Part shown: one piece after another, positions 10,561 through 22,589 of the stretch
Position numbering within the stretch: position 1 is the stretch's first letter
Layout of the letters: each line of letters opens with the position of its first letter
Assembly (NCBI GenBank): GCA_047967505.1
Contig: CM106541.1
DNA length: 64,000 nucleotides
DNA from: Dipteris shenzhenensis
Taxonomy: Eukaryota; Polypodiophyta; Polypodiopsida; Gleicheniales
Reading direction: 5' to 3' (one strand)
Program-made: the position numbers and the translations under genes
Notes under the pieces: model-generated
Databases searched by the model: none
What the model saw: only the letters and a program-made list of their open reading frames with translations
Told to the model about the DNA's origin: nothing

Positions 10561-13500
10561 GGCAAGTCCGCACCAGCAGTGAATGCGGTTCTGATTATCG
10601 AATGCGATGATGCCAGTCAGCAACAGGATAGCAAGGAGCCTAGTCCGAAGTCCGAAGAAGTACCGGAAGTACCGGCGGGTGTCCCTGTTGAAGGCAAAGT
10701 GGGAGGAAGTGCGAGCGGAGATGTGCTCGTGGTCACACGATCCCAGGAAAAGGTGCGGGAATACAAGGCCCAGCAAGAGAAGGGGAGACCTACGGCGTTG
10801 GACTGGCAGGCACAACAAAAGGTGCGGTCGACGGTCGGTGAATGGGTCCAGAAAACCCCAACGGTGTTACCTAGGCCGAGCGCGGAAAAGGCAGTCTCGG
10901 TGACGGAGAATGGTGTGAAGGTGGCAAGGCGCCTGCAAGGAGAGCAGCCAGAAGCGACTTGTCTACCTACCAGTCAGAAGGACAGCCTGATGATCGGCGA
11001 GGAGGGTGTTGAACCATATGATTTATGGCAGGATTTGCGGAAACAGCAAATACACATGACAATGGAGCAATTGTTAGCATTGGTACCCAATTTCCGGAGT
11101 TCTCTCATCAAACAATTGACGGAACCAGTCAGGGCGATGGAGTCGGAGATGGAAGCGGTAACAATGGAAGTGTCGTCAGACGAATCTGCAAAGCCTGCAG
11201 TGGAAGTACAGCCTCCTGTTTTTGACGAAGCGGTCCCGGTAATTTTCGTAACACTGGAGAACAGCCGTGTGGGAGGGGTGTTGCTGGACGGAGGGTCTGG
11301 GGTCAACATCCTGTCCGAACAAATGCTGGTGCCATTGGGTATCACAAAATGGGAATCAGCACCCTTCGCCGTTCGGATGGCAGACCAACGGAGAGTGCAG
11401 CCGTTAGGATTGCTCCGTGGATTGAAAATGGAGGTTTGCGGCGTGAAGTTCGAAATCGCTGCGGTGATTCTCCGGATGGAGGATATTAGCGGGTCATACC
11501 CGTTATTGCTCGGAAGACCGTGGTTGCGGCAGGCCCGTGTGAAACAAGACTGGCAATCAGACCGCATCACCATTCGGAAAGGAAAAAAGAAGCTGAAGCT
11601 CTCGGTACATACCAAACAAGGGCTGAGGACACCATTCCGACCGACGATGGCGGAAGGTATCCATATGATGGACGGAATGGGGGTCGAAGAGGAGGATGAT
11701 TACTTCAGTAGGAATACGGAGCTGGTAAGCTTGTTCGAGGTCGATGTGGTTGCCATTTTAAAGCAATATCAGCATCAGATTCCCTCGGCTACGCAGGAGT
11801 CATCCAGTTCCACGAAAGAACCAGTCGAAGGGAGTCTACCGGAAGGCACAGGAGACATGCCGGACGAAGCAGGAGTGGCGGAGGCGGAAAGAGTTTTCGA
11901 GCAGGAACTCCGTCGCTCGCGGAGGGTCAAAGAAGACGAGCTGCTGGATCTTAACCTCGGGACGGAGGAGGAGCCAAAGAACGTCCGTGTCAGTGCGAAG
12001 CTCGATAAAGGATTTCGGGGAAAATTGGAGACATTGCTGAAATCCTTCAAAGACGTGTTCGCCTGGGACTACACAGATTTGCTCGGCATCGATCCCAAAT
12101 TCTATCAGCACAGGATCAATCTGCAGAAGGATGCGATACCGGTTCGGCAACAACGGTATAGAATGAACCCGAACTATGCCCAGAGGGTGAAGGAGGAGCT
12201 GGACAGGCTGCTAAAGGTCGGGTTTATCTATCCGGTTGACCGTGCAACGTGGCTTTCGCCAATAGTGATTGTTCCGAAAAAGAATTTGAAGTTGCGGGTC
12301 TGTGTTGACTACAGAAAGCTTAACGCGGCGACAATCACGGATCCGTTTCCCTTGCCGTTTAATGATACTATGCTAGATACAGTGGCAGGTCACGAGATGT
12401 ATTCTTTTCTGGATGGCTTCAGTGGGTATAACCAGGTGCAGATGGCACCAGAAGATCGAGAGAAAACAGCCTTCATCACGGAGTGGGGAGCATTTGCTTT
12501 CCTGGTGATGGCATTTGGGCTAAAGAATGCTCCGGCAACATTTCAACGCATGGTCCAAGAAATATTTGATGATTATTTACTAATCTTTATGCAGGTATTT
12601 CTGGACGATTTCAGTGTTTTCGGGAGTCGCGAGCAGCACCTTGAGCATCTGAAGAAATGCTTAACCCGGTGTAGGGAGGCACGGTTGTGTCTGAACCCTA
12701 TGAAATGTGCATTCGCCATGGGCAGCGGTATGCTGCTGGGTTGCATTGTCTCGACGGAAGGCATTGCGGTAGATCCGGCGAAGGTCGAAGCGATTCGGCA
12801 GGCAAAGGTTCCTGGCAACGGTAAGCAGCTCGGGAGATTCCTAGGGCAGGTTAAATGGCACAGCCGAATGCTGCGGTATCTAGCGGATGTGGCGACACCA
12901 CTGTATGACCAACTCAACAAAGTACCGGTAGTCTGATCTCCTGCTTGTGACTTAGCTTTTCGACGGCTCAAACTGATGTTGGCGACAGCACCGGTGGTTC
13001 AGCCGCCAGATTGGACGAAGATGTTTCATGTCTTCGTGGATGCCTCGGACGTGGCTATTGGCAGTGTCCTCATGCAGGAAGCGACAAGCAAGTGGTTCCG
13101 ACCGGTGTATTATGCAAGTCGCAGATTGTCAAAAGCCGAACGGAATTACTCTACGACGGAGCGGGAAGCATTGGGGATGATTTATTCCGTAACAAAGTTT
13201 CGTCACTACCTGTTGGGGAATCGGTTCACGTTTCATGTGGATCATTCCGCCTTGTTGTATTTGGTACACAAGCCCGAGCTCACTGGAAAGTTGGCCCGGT
13301 GGATGCTGCTTTTACAGGAGTTCGACTTCACGGTGGTCCATCGACCAGGAAGTACACATGCCGTAGCGGATTACCTTTCGCGGTTGGAATCTGGCGAAGA
13401 CCCGATGGGTGTGGAAGACGATTTTCCGGATGCCCAGCTGTTCGAACTGGAGGCGGTGGTACCGGCAGCTCCAAAGACGTGGTACGACGACATGTTTCAC

Positions 13501-15186
13501 TTTGTCGACACGGGCCAGATGCGCGATGGAATGTCGCGAGACCAGCGGAAACGGCTCGCGCTCAAGAGCAGAGACTTCCGGATCATTGCTGACCAATTGT
13601 ATAAGCAGGGGCTAGATGGTGTGTTGCGACGGTGTGTGTACCCACATGAGCAGGAGGTCATCCTGGAAGAGGCTCACCAAGGAATCAGCGGTGGACACTT
13701 CGCAGGAGAAGTAACCGGACGGAAGGTACTCCAAGGAGGTCTGTGGTGGCCGACATTAATGGGGGATGCGCATAGGTTCGTCAAAAGATGCGATGTGTGC
13801 CAGAGGTTGGGCCAGCCATCAGGTCGGGACCGGATGCCGCATAATCCCATACTGGCCCTCGAACCGTTCATGAAGTGGGGGCTGGACTTTGTAGGTCCGT
13901 TTTCGCCGCCGGCGAGGAGGACAGGTAACCGGTATATCCTGGTGGCGACGGATTACTGTACCAAATGGGTGGAGGCCAGAGCACTGAAGGATAATTCGGC
14001 AAAGGCTGTGGCCAGATTCCTTTATGAAGCCATTATGACACGGTACGGATGTCCGGTTGAGCTCGTCACGGATCAAGGTGGGCATTTCATTAATGCGGTG
14101 TCACGGGAACTGGTTACCCGGCACCTAATCATTCATAAGAAGTCCACAGTGTATTACCCTCAGGCAAACGGACAGGCGGAGTCCTCGAATAAGGTGTTGC
14201 TAGTCATTCTGAAAAAGCTGGTCAATGAAAATCGGACAGATTGGGATGAAAAACTTTACTCCGCATTATGGGCGTTCCGGACTTCCTATAAGGTTGCGAC
14301 GGGGTTCACGCCATTCAAGTTGGTTTACGGAGTTGAAGCAGTGGTCCCCATGGAATTCCTAGTACCGAGTCTGCGGATTGCAGCGGCAGAGAAATTGGGC
14401 TGGGACGAGTCCGTAGACCGGAGGATTGAACAGCTGGATCGGCTAGGTGAGGAGCGGTTCAACAGTGCGTATCTTGCACAGGTAGTCCAGGACAGACGGA
14501 AGGTCTGGGTGGACCGTCATTCAAAGAAGAAGACCTTCAAACGGAGAGATGCCGTGATATTGTTTAACACTCGGATGGGTCCGCATCCGGGTAAGCTGAA
14601 GTTACGGTGGGGAGGTCCGTATTGGGTGGTGGAGCGTTATGTTGACGGCACGTTCCGATTAGGAACAGTACAGGGGGAGCTGTTGCAGAAGCCGGTAAAT
14701 GGATTTCGTCTCCGACCATATACAGGGCCCATGCCACCTTACCCATTTCCGGAGATACCACCTGAGATGATCATTTCCAATGCATTTATAGCCATTTCGG
14801 TGGAGAAACCGATGATGGGGGCTATTAGTACGCACGTATGGTATCACTCACTTTATTCCGAGAAACGGTGGGAGCAAAGCTTCGTGTCGCGGAGCGAGGA
14901 CGCCACCATGCAATCTACTGAATCTTCGAAGTGGGGCTTTTATCAGGATGATGGGACACTTGATCGTTGCATGCAAACAAGGAGTTCACCAGGGCATCCA
15001 AAAGGCAATTTGGCAGCAGGCGGGGGCGGCGGCACCACCTTTCTATGGACAGCTCCAAATTTTTGTGGATGCCCATGCTCTCAACCCGCAGCAGCTACTT
15101 TACTTCGACCGGCGCAAGCGGCTCCGGCAGTACAAGTTCCGGCGGCGGCGGACGATGACGGTGGCGACGTCGAGGATGAACCGTAG
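10550..15186 (+). pseudogene. Gypsy copy 1: pol (PR-RT-RNaseH-IN), one nonsense codon
   Basis: Polyprotein order is PR, RT, RNase H, IN, which defines Ty3/gypsy. The protease centre reads LLDGGSGVNIL (about 11284), with DGG where D-T/S-G is usual. RT has CVDYRKLNAATI, FGLKNAPATFQ and the catalytic box FLDD (12598-12609). RNase H has VDASD (13036). Integrase has the HHCC finger (CDVC at 13789-13800) and a D-D35-E triad: Asp in GLDFVGP, Asp in VTDQGG (14071), Glu in GQAESSN (14179). A GPYW...RLRPY motif follows; no chromodomain is seen. The sole nonsense codon is TGA at 12934-12936, where copy 2 has TGG (Trp), between RT and RNase H. The C-terminal ~130 residues after IN are unrecognised. Confidence 0.93.
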
Positions 15187-15270
15187 CGGAGAACCGGTGG
15201 GTTCGGATGCGGATGCGGAATCCGATTCACCGGGAGTGCCAAGTGTTAAGGGCAAAAGCAGCAACAGCAA

Positions 15271-15289
15271 AGAGGAACTAGGGGGGGAG
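15271..15289 (+). other. Polypurine tract before the shared LTR
   Basis: AGAGGAACTAGGGGGGGAG precedes the LTR. Such tracts prime plus-strand DNA synthesis in LTR elements. Confidence 0.75.
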
Positions 15290-15732
15290 TCCTTAGATCA
15301 TTATCATTAATACGTTGTATCTAGTTTATAGTGAGATATGAAAAGACGGAAGTTCTAGGACCAGGCGGAGAACTGAAGAGGCACGGCAACCATCACGGCA
15401 ACCGTCACGGCAACCGTGAAGGAGTTATGTGTGCCGGTTAGATAAAAGAGAAGAGAGCGATCATTCGGGGCTCATTGATGAGGATCGGAGCAAGGATCAG
15501 TGTGATCAGAAGAGGAACATTGTTATGTATCAGAGAGTACGATGTTGTACTGCTCGGAGAAGTGTAATACAGATATTCTATTGCATCTACCTTATTGTTT
15601 TATCATGAATGATTCTGTCGATCACTGTTCTACTCTATGAATTTTCATACGCAGTTCTGAAGTTCGATTACGCATGTAAATCTGTCGCAGTAGTGCGTTT
15701 CGAGTTAGTCTTCAGAGTAGAGAGGGCTAACA
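15290..15732 (+). repeat. Gypsy LTR shared by copies 1 and 2
   Basis: It ends in ...GGGCTAACA at 15732, fixed by the point where this copy and the one at 22589 diverge. The start is placed just after the polypurine tract and may be off by some bases, because no clean TG is adjacent. It contains a short direct repeat CACGGCAACC, three units here against two in the right LTR (12-bp indel). Confidence 0.8.
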
Positions 15733-15735
15733 CTT

Positions 15736-15747
15736 TGGCGACCACGG
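15736..15747 (+). other. Candidate primer-binding site of gypsy copy 2
   Basis: TGGCGACCACGG starts three bases after the LTR. The TGG start fits the CCA end of a tRNA, but I cannot assign the tRNA; it is not initiator Met. Confidence 0.6.
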
Positions 15748-15838
15748 AAGATTTCCATGTTCGTCGCGGTGGATACCCCGGAGCGGTTGGATGCTCCCCA
15801 TCTGTAATACTCTGATTCCTCGGTGCGTGGACTAGCGC

Positions 15839-16525
15839 ATGAATGACGCTGGGAGTGAGCCAGGGGGAACATCGCGCTCTCCGGAACGGCCTCGGGAGCC
15901 TGCAACTCCAGTATCGGCACGTACAACCCGCGAGGAACGGCATGACAGATATGTGGCTCAACGTGATCTTCTCTTCGGCTTCTTCACGGATAGTGAGAGT
16001 AGTAGCCGCTCTGACACACCTCCGCTGATCCCAGGAGAGGAAGGTCCAGTCGTTTCCGGTGTTCAGGAGGAAGGCGAATCCTCCGGACGCAGTAGCCCGT
16101 TCGATTTAACAAGTACTCCTCCGGAAGACGAAGCGTCACCGTTGCGGAATTCCCCACCACCGAGTCCCAGGAGACGGAGGGGTGGTGTGCCTGCAGGAAG
16201 CGGAGCCCCAGGTCCGTCACCAGATCCCGGTAGGGGAGGTGGAGGCGGTGGAGGCGGAGGCAGGGGTGGAGTTCCGGCGGTAAGTAGCGCGGCTATTCCA
16301 CCACTGGTACCCAGGATGACGGTGAAGTACCCCAAGTTTTCGGGACGGGATAAGGAGGATGCGGATGCACATATACTGTCATTTGAGATGGCATGGATGG
16401 TGAATACGGCTCCACCAGTGCAGGCGACAGATCTTATGAAGATGGCGACTTTCATCCCGACACTGCAGAAGCAGGGCGGCAGTATGGATCGCGCAATATG
16501 GAGCTACCCATTTCACCACGTTTGA
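15839..16525 (+). pseudogene. Gypsy copy 2: gag N-terminal part
   Basis: It starts 106 bases after the LTR with an ATG; the reading frame is 228 codons. A Ser/Pro/Gly-rich disordered leader (with a Gly-rich run) is followed at about residue 155 by VPRMTVKYPKFSGRDKEDAD, the typical entry to the gypsy capsid-like domain. The frame ends at 16525, while the capsid domain continues in another frame (TTFDLLRDAFLLRF from about 16515), so one or two bases have been gained or lost between about 16470 and 16515. Copy 1 lacks this region, so it cannot be used for comparison. Confidence 0.85.
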
Positions 16526-18959
16526 TCTACTGCGGGATGCCTTTTTGCTCCGGTTTCGGGAGGACAAGACCCGTGTTCATGTCCTGGCCAAACTGGGGAG
16601 ACTGGAACAGAAGAACCAAGAAGTGGAGGCGTATGCGGCCAGGTTTCGGTCGTTGATCCGCCGCCTCGATGCAGCAACTACCCCGGCAGTCCCCATCCAA
16701 AATGCTTACTTCATGGAGGGGCTGATTAAAGGATTGAAAAGGTCCCTGGCATCGTTGGATCTGGAAGCTCTTTCATTGGAAGAAGTCGTCCAAGCAGCGG
16801 TGAGGGCGGAACAAGTTCTGTTTACTTCCAAGGGAAGGAAAGGAAAAGTGAAGTATGAGGAGGCTGAGGGAGACTCCGATACCGATAATGAGGAGGAGTC
16901 GGATCAGTCGGATGAGGAGGAGGACAAACGTTCCATGAGGCGGAAGGCTGGAAAAGCGGCAGGGAAGTTATTTCCGGAAGGATCTGCTGCCGGAGCCAAA
17001 AGCCGGGATAGTGGAATAGGGTCCTCTTCAAAAGTTCGCAAGGATACTTGGTGTAATCGGTGCCGGAATGCAGGACACTTAGCAGAGGAATGCGGTTTGA
17101 ATGAGCGGTGGTGTGCGATTTGCCAAACAGCGACGCATACCACGGAGATCTGCCGCTATAACGCACGAATAGCCCTGACACCAGCGGTGGCGGCGGTAGT
17201 TGCGGCACCAGCCGCAGCACCAGCCGCGGTACCAGCCGCACCGGCGAGAAGACCTTGGCGGCCGAGAACGGCTGGAACAGGTGCAGATGAACCAGCAGGG
17301 GAACGGATGTTCCTATGTTTTTATTGCAATCAACCCGGACATCGAAAGGTAGATTGCGAATTATTCAAGCGCCACAAGGCAGAAAAGGAAGCAATCCGGG
17401 GATCCGGAGAAGGCAAGTCCGCACCAGCAGTGAATGCGGTTCTGATTATCGAATGCGATGATGCCAGTCAGCAACAGGATAGCAAGGAGCCTAGTCCGAA
17501 GTCCGAAGAAGTACCGGAAGTACCGGCGGGTGTCCCTGTTGAAGGCAAAGTGGGAGGAAGTGCGAGCGGAGATGTGCTCGTGGTCACACGATCCCAGGAA
17601 AAGGTGCGGGAATACAAGGCCCAGCAAGAGAAGGGGAGACCTACGGCGTTGGACTGGCAGGCACAACAAAAGGTGCGGTCGACGGTCGGTGAATGGGTCC
17701 AGAAAACCCCAACGGTGTTACCTAGGCCGAGCGCGGAAAAGGCAGTCTCGGTGACGGAGAATGGTGTGAAGGTGGCAAGGCGCCTGCAAGGAGAGCAGCC
17801 AGAAGCGACTTGTCTACCTACCAGTCAGAAGGACAGCCTGATGACCAGCGAGGAGGGTGTTGAACCATATGATTTATGGCAGGATTTGCGGAAACAGCAA
17901 ATACACATGACAATGGAGCAATTGTTAGCATTGGTACCCAATTTCCGGAGTTCTCTCATCAAACAATTGACGGAACCAGTCAGGGCGATGGAGTCGGAGA
18001 TGGAAGCGGTAACAATGGAAGTGTCGTCAGACGAATCTGCAAAGCCTGCAGCGGAAGTACAGCCTCCTGTTTTTGACGAAGCGGTCCCGATAATTTCCGT
18101 AACACTGGAGAACAGCCGTGTGGGAGGGGTGTTGCTGGACGGAGGGTCTGGGGTCAACATCCTGTCCGAACAAATGCTGGTGCCATTGGGTATCACAAAA
18201 TGGGAATCAGCACCCTTCGCCGTTCGGATGGCAGACCAACGGAGAGTGCAGCCGTTAGGATTGCTCCGTGGATTGAAAATGGAGGTTTGCGGCGTGAAGT
18301 TCGAAATCGCTGCGGTGATTCTCCGGATGGAGGATATTAGCGGGTCATACCCGTTATTGCTCGGAAGACCGTGGTTGCGGCAGGCCCGTGTGAAACAAGA
18401 CTGGCAATCAGACCGCATCACCATTCGGAAAGGAAAAAAGAAGCTGAAGCTCTCGGTACATACCAAACAAGGGCTGAGGACACCATTCCGACCGACGATG
18501 GCGGAAGGTATCCATATGATGGACGGAATGGGGGTCGAAGAGGAGGATGATTACTTCAGTAGGAATACGGAGCTGGTAAGCTTGTTCGAGGTCGATGTGG
18601 TTGCCGTTTTAAAGCAATATCAGCATCAGATTCCCTCGGCTACGCAGGAGTCATCCAGTTCCACGAAAGAACCAGTCGAAGGGAGTCTACCGGAAGGCAC
18701 AGGAGACATGCCGGACGAAGCAGGAGTGGCGGAGGCGGAAAGAGTTTTCGAGCAGGAACTCCGTCGCTCGCGGAGGGTCAAAGAAGACGAGCTGCTGGAT
18801 CTTAACCTCGGGACGGAGGAGGAGCCAAAGAACGTCCGTGTCAGTGCGAAGCTCGATAAAGGATTTCGGGGAAAATTGGAGACATTGCTGAAATCCTTCA
18901 AAGACGTGTTCGCCTGGGACTACACAGATTTGCTCGGCATCGATCCCAAATTCTATTAG
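16515..18959 (+). pseudogene. Gypsy copy 2: gag C-terminus, knuckles and protease
   Basis: Continues the capsid domain (LLRDAFLLRFREDKTRV), then an acidic hinge, the three CX2CX4HX4C knuckles, a long linker and the DGGSG protease. Unlike copy 1, gag and protease are in one frame, so this family makes a single Gag-Pol reading frame without a programmed shift at this point. It ends at TAG 18957-18959, where copy 1 has CAG (Gln), shortly before RT. Confidence 0.88.
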
Positions 18960-20738
18960 CACAGGATCAATCTGCAGAAGGATGCGATACCGGTTCGGCA
19001 ACAACGGTATAGAATGAACCCGAACTATGCCCAGAGGGTGAAGGAGGAGCTGGACAGGCTGCTAAAGGTCGGGTTTATCTATCCGGTTGACCGTGCAACG
19101 TGGCTTTCGCCAATAGTGATTGTTCCGAAAAAGAATTTGAAGTTGCGGGTCTGTGTTGACTACAGAAAGCTTAACGCGGCGACAATCACGGATCCGTTTC
19201 CCTTGCCGTTTAATGATACTATGCTGGATACAGTGGCAGGTCACGAGATGTATTCTTTTCTGGATGGCTTCAGTGGGTATAACCAGGTGCAGATGGCACC
19301 AGAAGATCGAGAGAAAACAGCCTTCATCACGGAGTGGGGAGCATTTGCTTTCCTGGTGATGGCATTTGGGCTAAAGAATGCTCCGGCAACATTTCAACGC
19401 ATGGTCCAAGAAATATTTGATGATTATTTACTAATCTTTATGCAGGTATTTCTGGACGATTTCAGTGTTTTCGGGAGTCGCGAGCAGCACCTTGAGCATC
19501 TGAAGAAATGCTTAACCCGGTGTAGGGAGGCACGGTTGTGTCTGAACCCTATGAAATGTGCATTCGCCGTGGGCAGCGGTATGCTGCTGGGTTGCATTGT
19601 CTCGGCGGAAGGCATTGCGGTAGATCCGGCGAAGGTCGAAGCGATTCGGCAGGCAAAGGTTCCTGGCAACGGTAAGCAGCTCGGGAGATTCCTAGGGCAG
19701 GTTAAATGGCACAGCCGAATGCTGCGGTATCTGGCGGATGTGGCGACACCACTGTATGACCAACTCAACAAAGTACCGGTAGTCTGGTCTCCTGCTTGTG
19801 ACTTAGCTTTTCGACGGCTCAAACTGATGTTGGCGACAGCACCGGTGGTTCAGCCGCCAGATTGGACGAAGATGTTTCATGTCTTCGTGGATGCCTCGAA
19901 CGTGGCTATTGGCAGTGTCCTCATGCAGGAAGCGACAAGCAAGTGGTTCCGACCGGTGTATTATGCAAGTCGCAGATTGTCAAAAGCCGAACGGAATTAC
20001 TCTACGACGGAGCGGGAAGCATTGGGGATGATTTATTCCGTAACAAAGTTTCGTCACTACCTGTTGGGGAATCGGTTCACGTTTCATGTGGATCATTCCG
20101 CCTTGTTGTATTTGGTACACAAGCCCGAGCTCACTGGAAAGTTGGCCCGGTGGATGCTGCTTTTACAGGAGTTCGACTTCACGGTGGTCCATCGACCAGG
20201 AAGTACACATGCCGTAGCGGATTACCTTTCGCGGTTGGAATCTGGCGAAGACCCGATGGGTGTGGAAGACGATTTTCCGGATGCCCAGCTGTTCGAACTG
20301 GAGGCGGTGGTACCGGCAGCTCCAAAGACGTGGTACGACGACATGTTTCACTTTGTCGACACGGGCCAGATGCGCGACGGAATGTCGCGAGACCAGCGGA
20401 AATGGCTCGCGCTCAAGAGCAGAGACTTCCGGATCATTGCTGACCAATTGTATAAGCAGGGGCTAGATGGTGTGTTGCGACGGTGTGTGTACCCACATGA
20501 GCAGGAGGTCATCCTGGAAGAGGCTCACCAAGGAATCAGCGGTGGACACTTCGCAGGAGAAGTAACCGGACGGAAGGTACTCCAAGGAGGTCTGTGGTGG
20601 CCGACATTAATGGGGGATGCGCATAGGTTCGTCAAAAGATGCGATGTGTGCCAGAGGTTGGGCCAGCCATCAGGTCGGGACCGGATGCCGCATAATCCCA
20701 TACGCATAATCCCATACTGGCCCTCGAACCGTTCATGA
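18960..20738 (+). pseudogene. Gypsy copy 2: RT, RNase H and integrase finger
   Basis: Same frame as the preceding segment beyond the TAG. RT motifs and FLDD are present; RNase H reads VDASN rather than copy 1's VDASD. The integrase HHCC finger is present. The frame is broken by a 14-bp tandem duplication (GCATAATCCCATAC at 20690-20703 and again 20704-20717) that copy 1 lacks. Confidence 0.9.
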
Positions 20739-22027
20739 AGTGGGGGCTGGACTTTGTAGGTCCGTTTTCGCCGCCGGCGAGGAGGACAGGTAACCGGTAT
20801 ATCCTGGTGGCGACGGATTACTGTACCAAATGGGTGGAGGCCAGAGCACTGAAGGATAATTCGGCAAAGGCTGTGGCCAGATTCCTTTATGAAGCCATTA
20901 TGACACGGTACGGCTGTCCGGTTGAGCTCGTCACGGATCAAGGTGGGCATTTCATTAATGCGGTGTTACGGGAACTGGTTACCCGGCACCTAATCATTCA
21001 TAAGAAGTCCACAGTATATTACCCTCAGGCAAACGGACAGGCGGAGTCCTCGAATAAGGTGTTGCTAGTCATTCTGAAAAAGCTAGTTAATGAAAATCGG
21101 ACAGATTGGGATGAAAAACTTTACTCCGCATTATGGGCGTTCCGGACTTCCTATAAGGTTGCGACGGGGTTCACGCCATTCAAGTTGGTTTACGGAGTTG
21201 AAGCAGTGGTCCCCATGGAATTCCTAGTACCGAGTCTGCGGATTGCAGCGGCAGAGAAATTGGGCTGGGACGAGTCCGTAGACCGGAGGATTGAACAGCT
21301 GGATCGGCTGGGTGAGGAGCGGTTCAACAGTGCGTATCTTGCACAGGTTGTCCAGGACAGACGGAAGGTCTGGGTGGACCGTCATTCAAAGAAGAAGACC
21401 TTCAAACGGAGAGATGCCGTGATATTGTTTAACACTCGGATGGGTCCGCATCCGGGTAAGCTGAAGTTACGGTGGGGAGGTCCGTATTGGGTGGTGGAGC
21501 GTTATGGTGACGGCACGTTCCGATTAGGAACAGTACAGGGGGAGCTGTTGCAGAAGCCGGTAAATGGATTTCGTCTCCGACCATATACAGGGCCCATGCC
21601 ACCTTACCCATTTCCAGAGATACCACCTGAGATGATCATTTCCAATGCATTTATAGCCATTTCGGTGGAGAAACCGATGATGGGGGCTATTAGTACGCAC
21701 GTATGGTATCACTCACTTTATTCCGAGAAACGGTGGGAGCAAAGCTTCGTGTCGCGGAGCGAGGACGCCGCCATGCAATCTACTGAATCTTCGAAGTGGG
21801 GCTTTTATCAGGATGATGGGACACTTGATCGTTGCATGCAAACAAGGAGTTCACCAGGGCATCCAAAAGGCAATTTGGCAGCAGGCGGGGGCGGCGGCAC
21901 CACCTTTCTATGGACAGCTCCAAATTTTTGTGGATGCCCATGCTCTCAACCCGCAGCAGCTACCTTTACTTCGACCGGCGCAAGCGGCTCCGGCAGTACA
22001 AGTTCCGGCGGCGGCGGCGGACGATGA
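20735..22027 (+). pseudogene. Gypsy copy 2: integrase core and C-terminal extension
   Basis: Resumes at MKWGLDFVGPF with the complete D-D35-E core and the GPYW motif, followed by the same unrecognised tail as copy 1. One inserted C in the tail (TACCTTTAC against TACTTTAC) puts the last residues in another frame, ending in a Ser/Gly-rich stretch at 22027. In copy 1 the tail ends in an acidic peptide (DDDGGDVEDEP) at 15186. Confidence 0.88.
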
Positions 22028-22140
22028 CGGTGGCGACGTCGAGGATGAACCGTAGCGGAGAACCGGTGGGTTCGGATGCGGATCCGGAATCCGATTCACC
22101 GGGAGTGCCAAGTGTTAAGGGCAAAAGCAGCAATAGCAAA

Positions 22141-22158
22141 GAGGAACTAGGGGGGGAG
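22141..22158 (+). other. Polypurine tract before the right gypsy LTR
   Basis: GAGGAACTAGGGGGGGAG, equivalent to 15272-15289. Confidence 0.75.
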
Positions 22159-22589
22159 TCCTTAGATCATTATCATTAATACGTTGTATCTAGTTTATAG
22201 TGAGATATGAAAAGACGGAAGTTCTAGGACCAGGCGGAGAACTGAAGAGGCACGGCAACCGTCACGGCAACCGTGAAGGAGTTATGTGTGCCGGTTAGAT
22301 AAAAGAGAAGAGAGCGATCATTTGGGGCTCATTGATGAGGATCGGAGCAAGGATCAGTGTGATCAGAAGAGGAACATTGTTATGTATCAGAGAGTACGAT
22401 GTTGTACTGCTCGGAGAAGTGTAATACAGATATTCTATTGCATCTACCTTATTGTTTTATCATGAATGATTATGTCGATCACTGTTCTACTCTATGAATT
22501 TTCATACGCAGTTCTGAAGTTCGATTACGCATGTAAATCTGTCGCAGTAGTGCGTTTCGAGTTAGTCTTCAGAGTAGAGAGGGCTAACA
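22159..22589 (+). repeat. Right gypsy LTR
   Basis: Matches 15290-15732 apart from a 12-bp deletion and about two substitutions. It ends ...GGGCTAACA; non-element DNA (GTTTTGTCAG) follows at 22590. Confidence 0.85.

Noticed and set aside
10465-15186. Assigning the two gypsy copies to the chromovirus lineage
   Set aside because: No chromodomain could be seen after the integrase GPYW motif; the tail is something else.
18957-18959. Programmed stop-codon readthrough between protease and RT in gypsy copy 2
   Set aside because: Copy 1 has CAG at the same place in an otherwise continuous frame, so the TAG is most simply a mutation.
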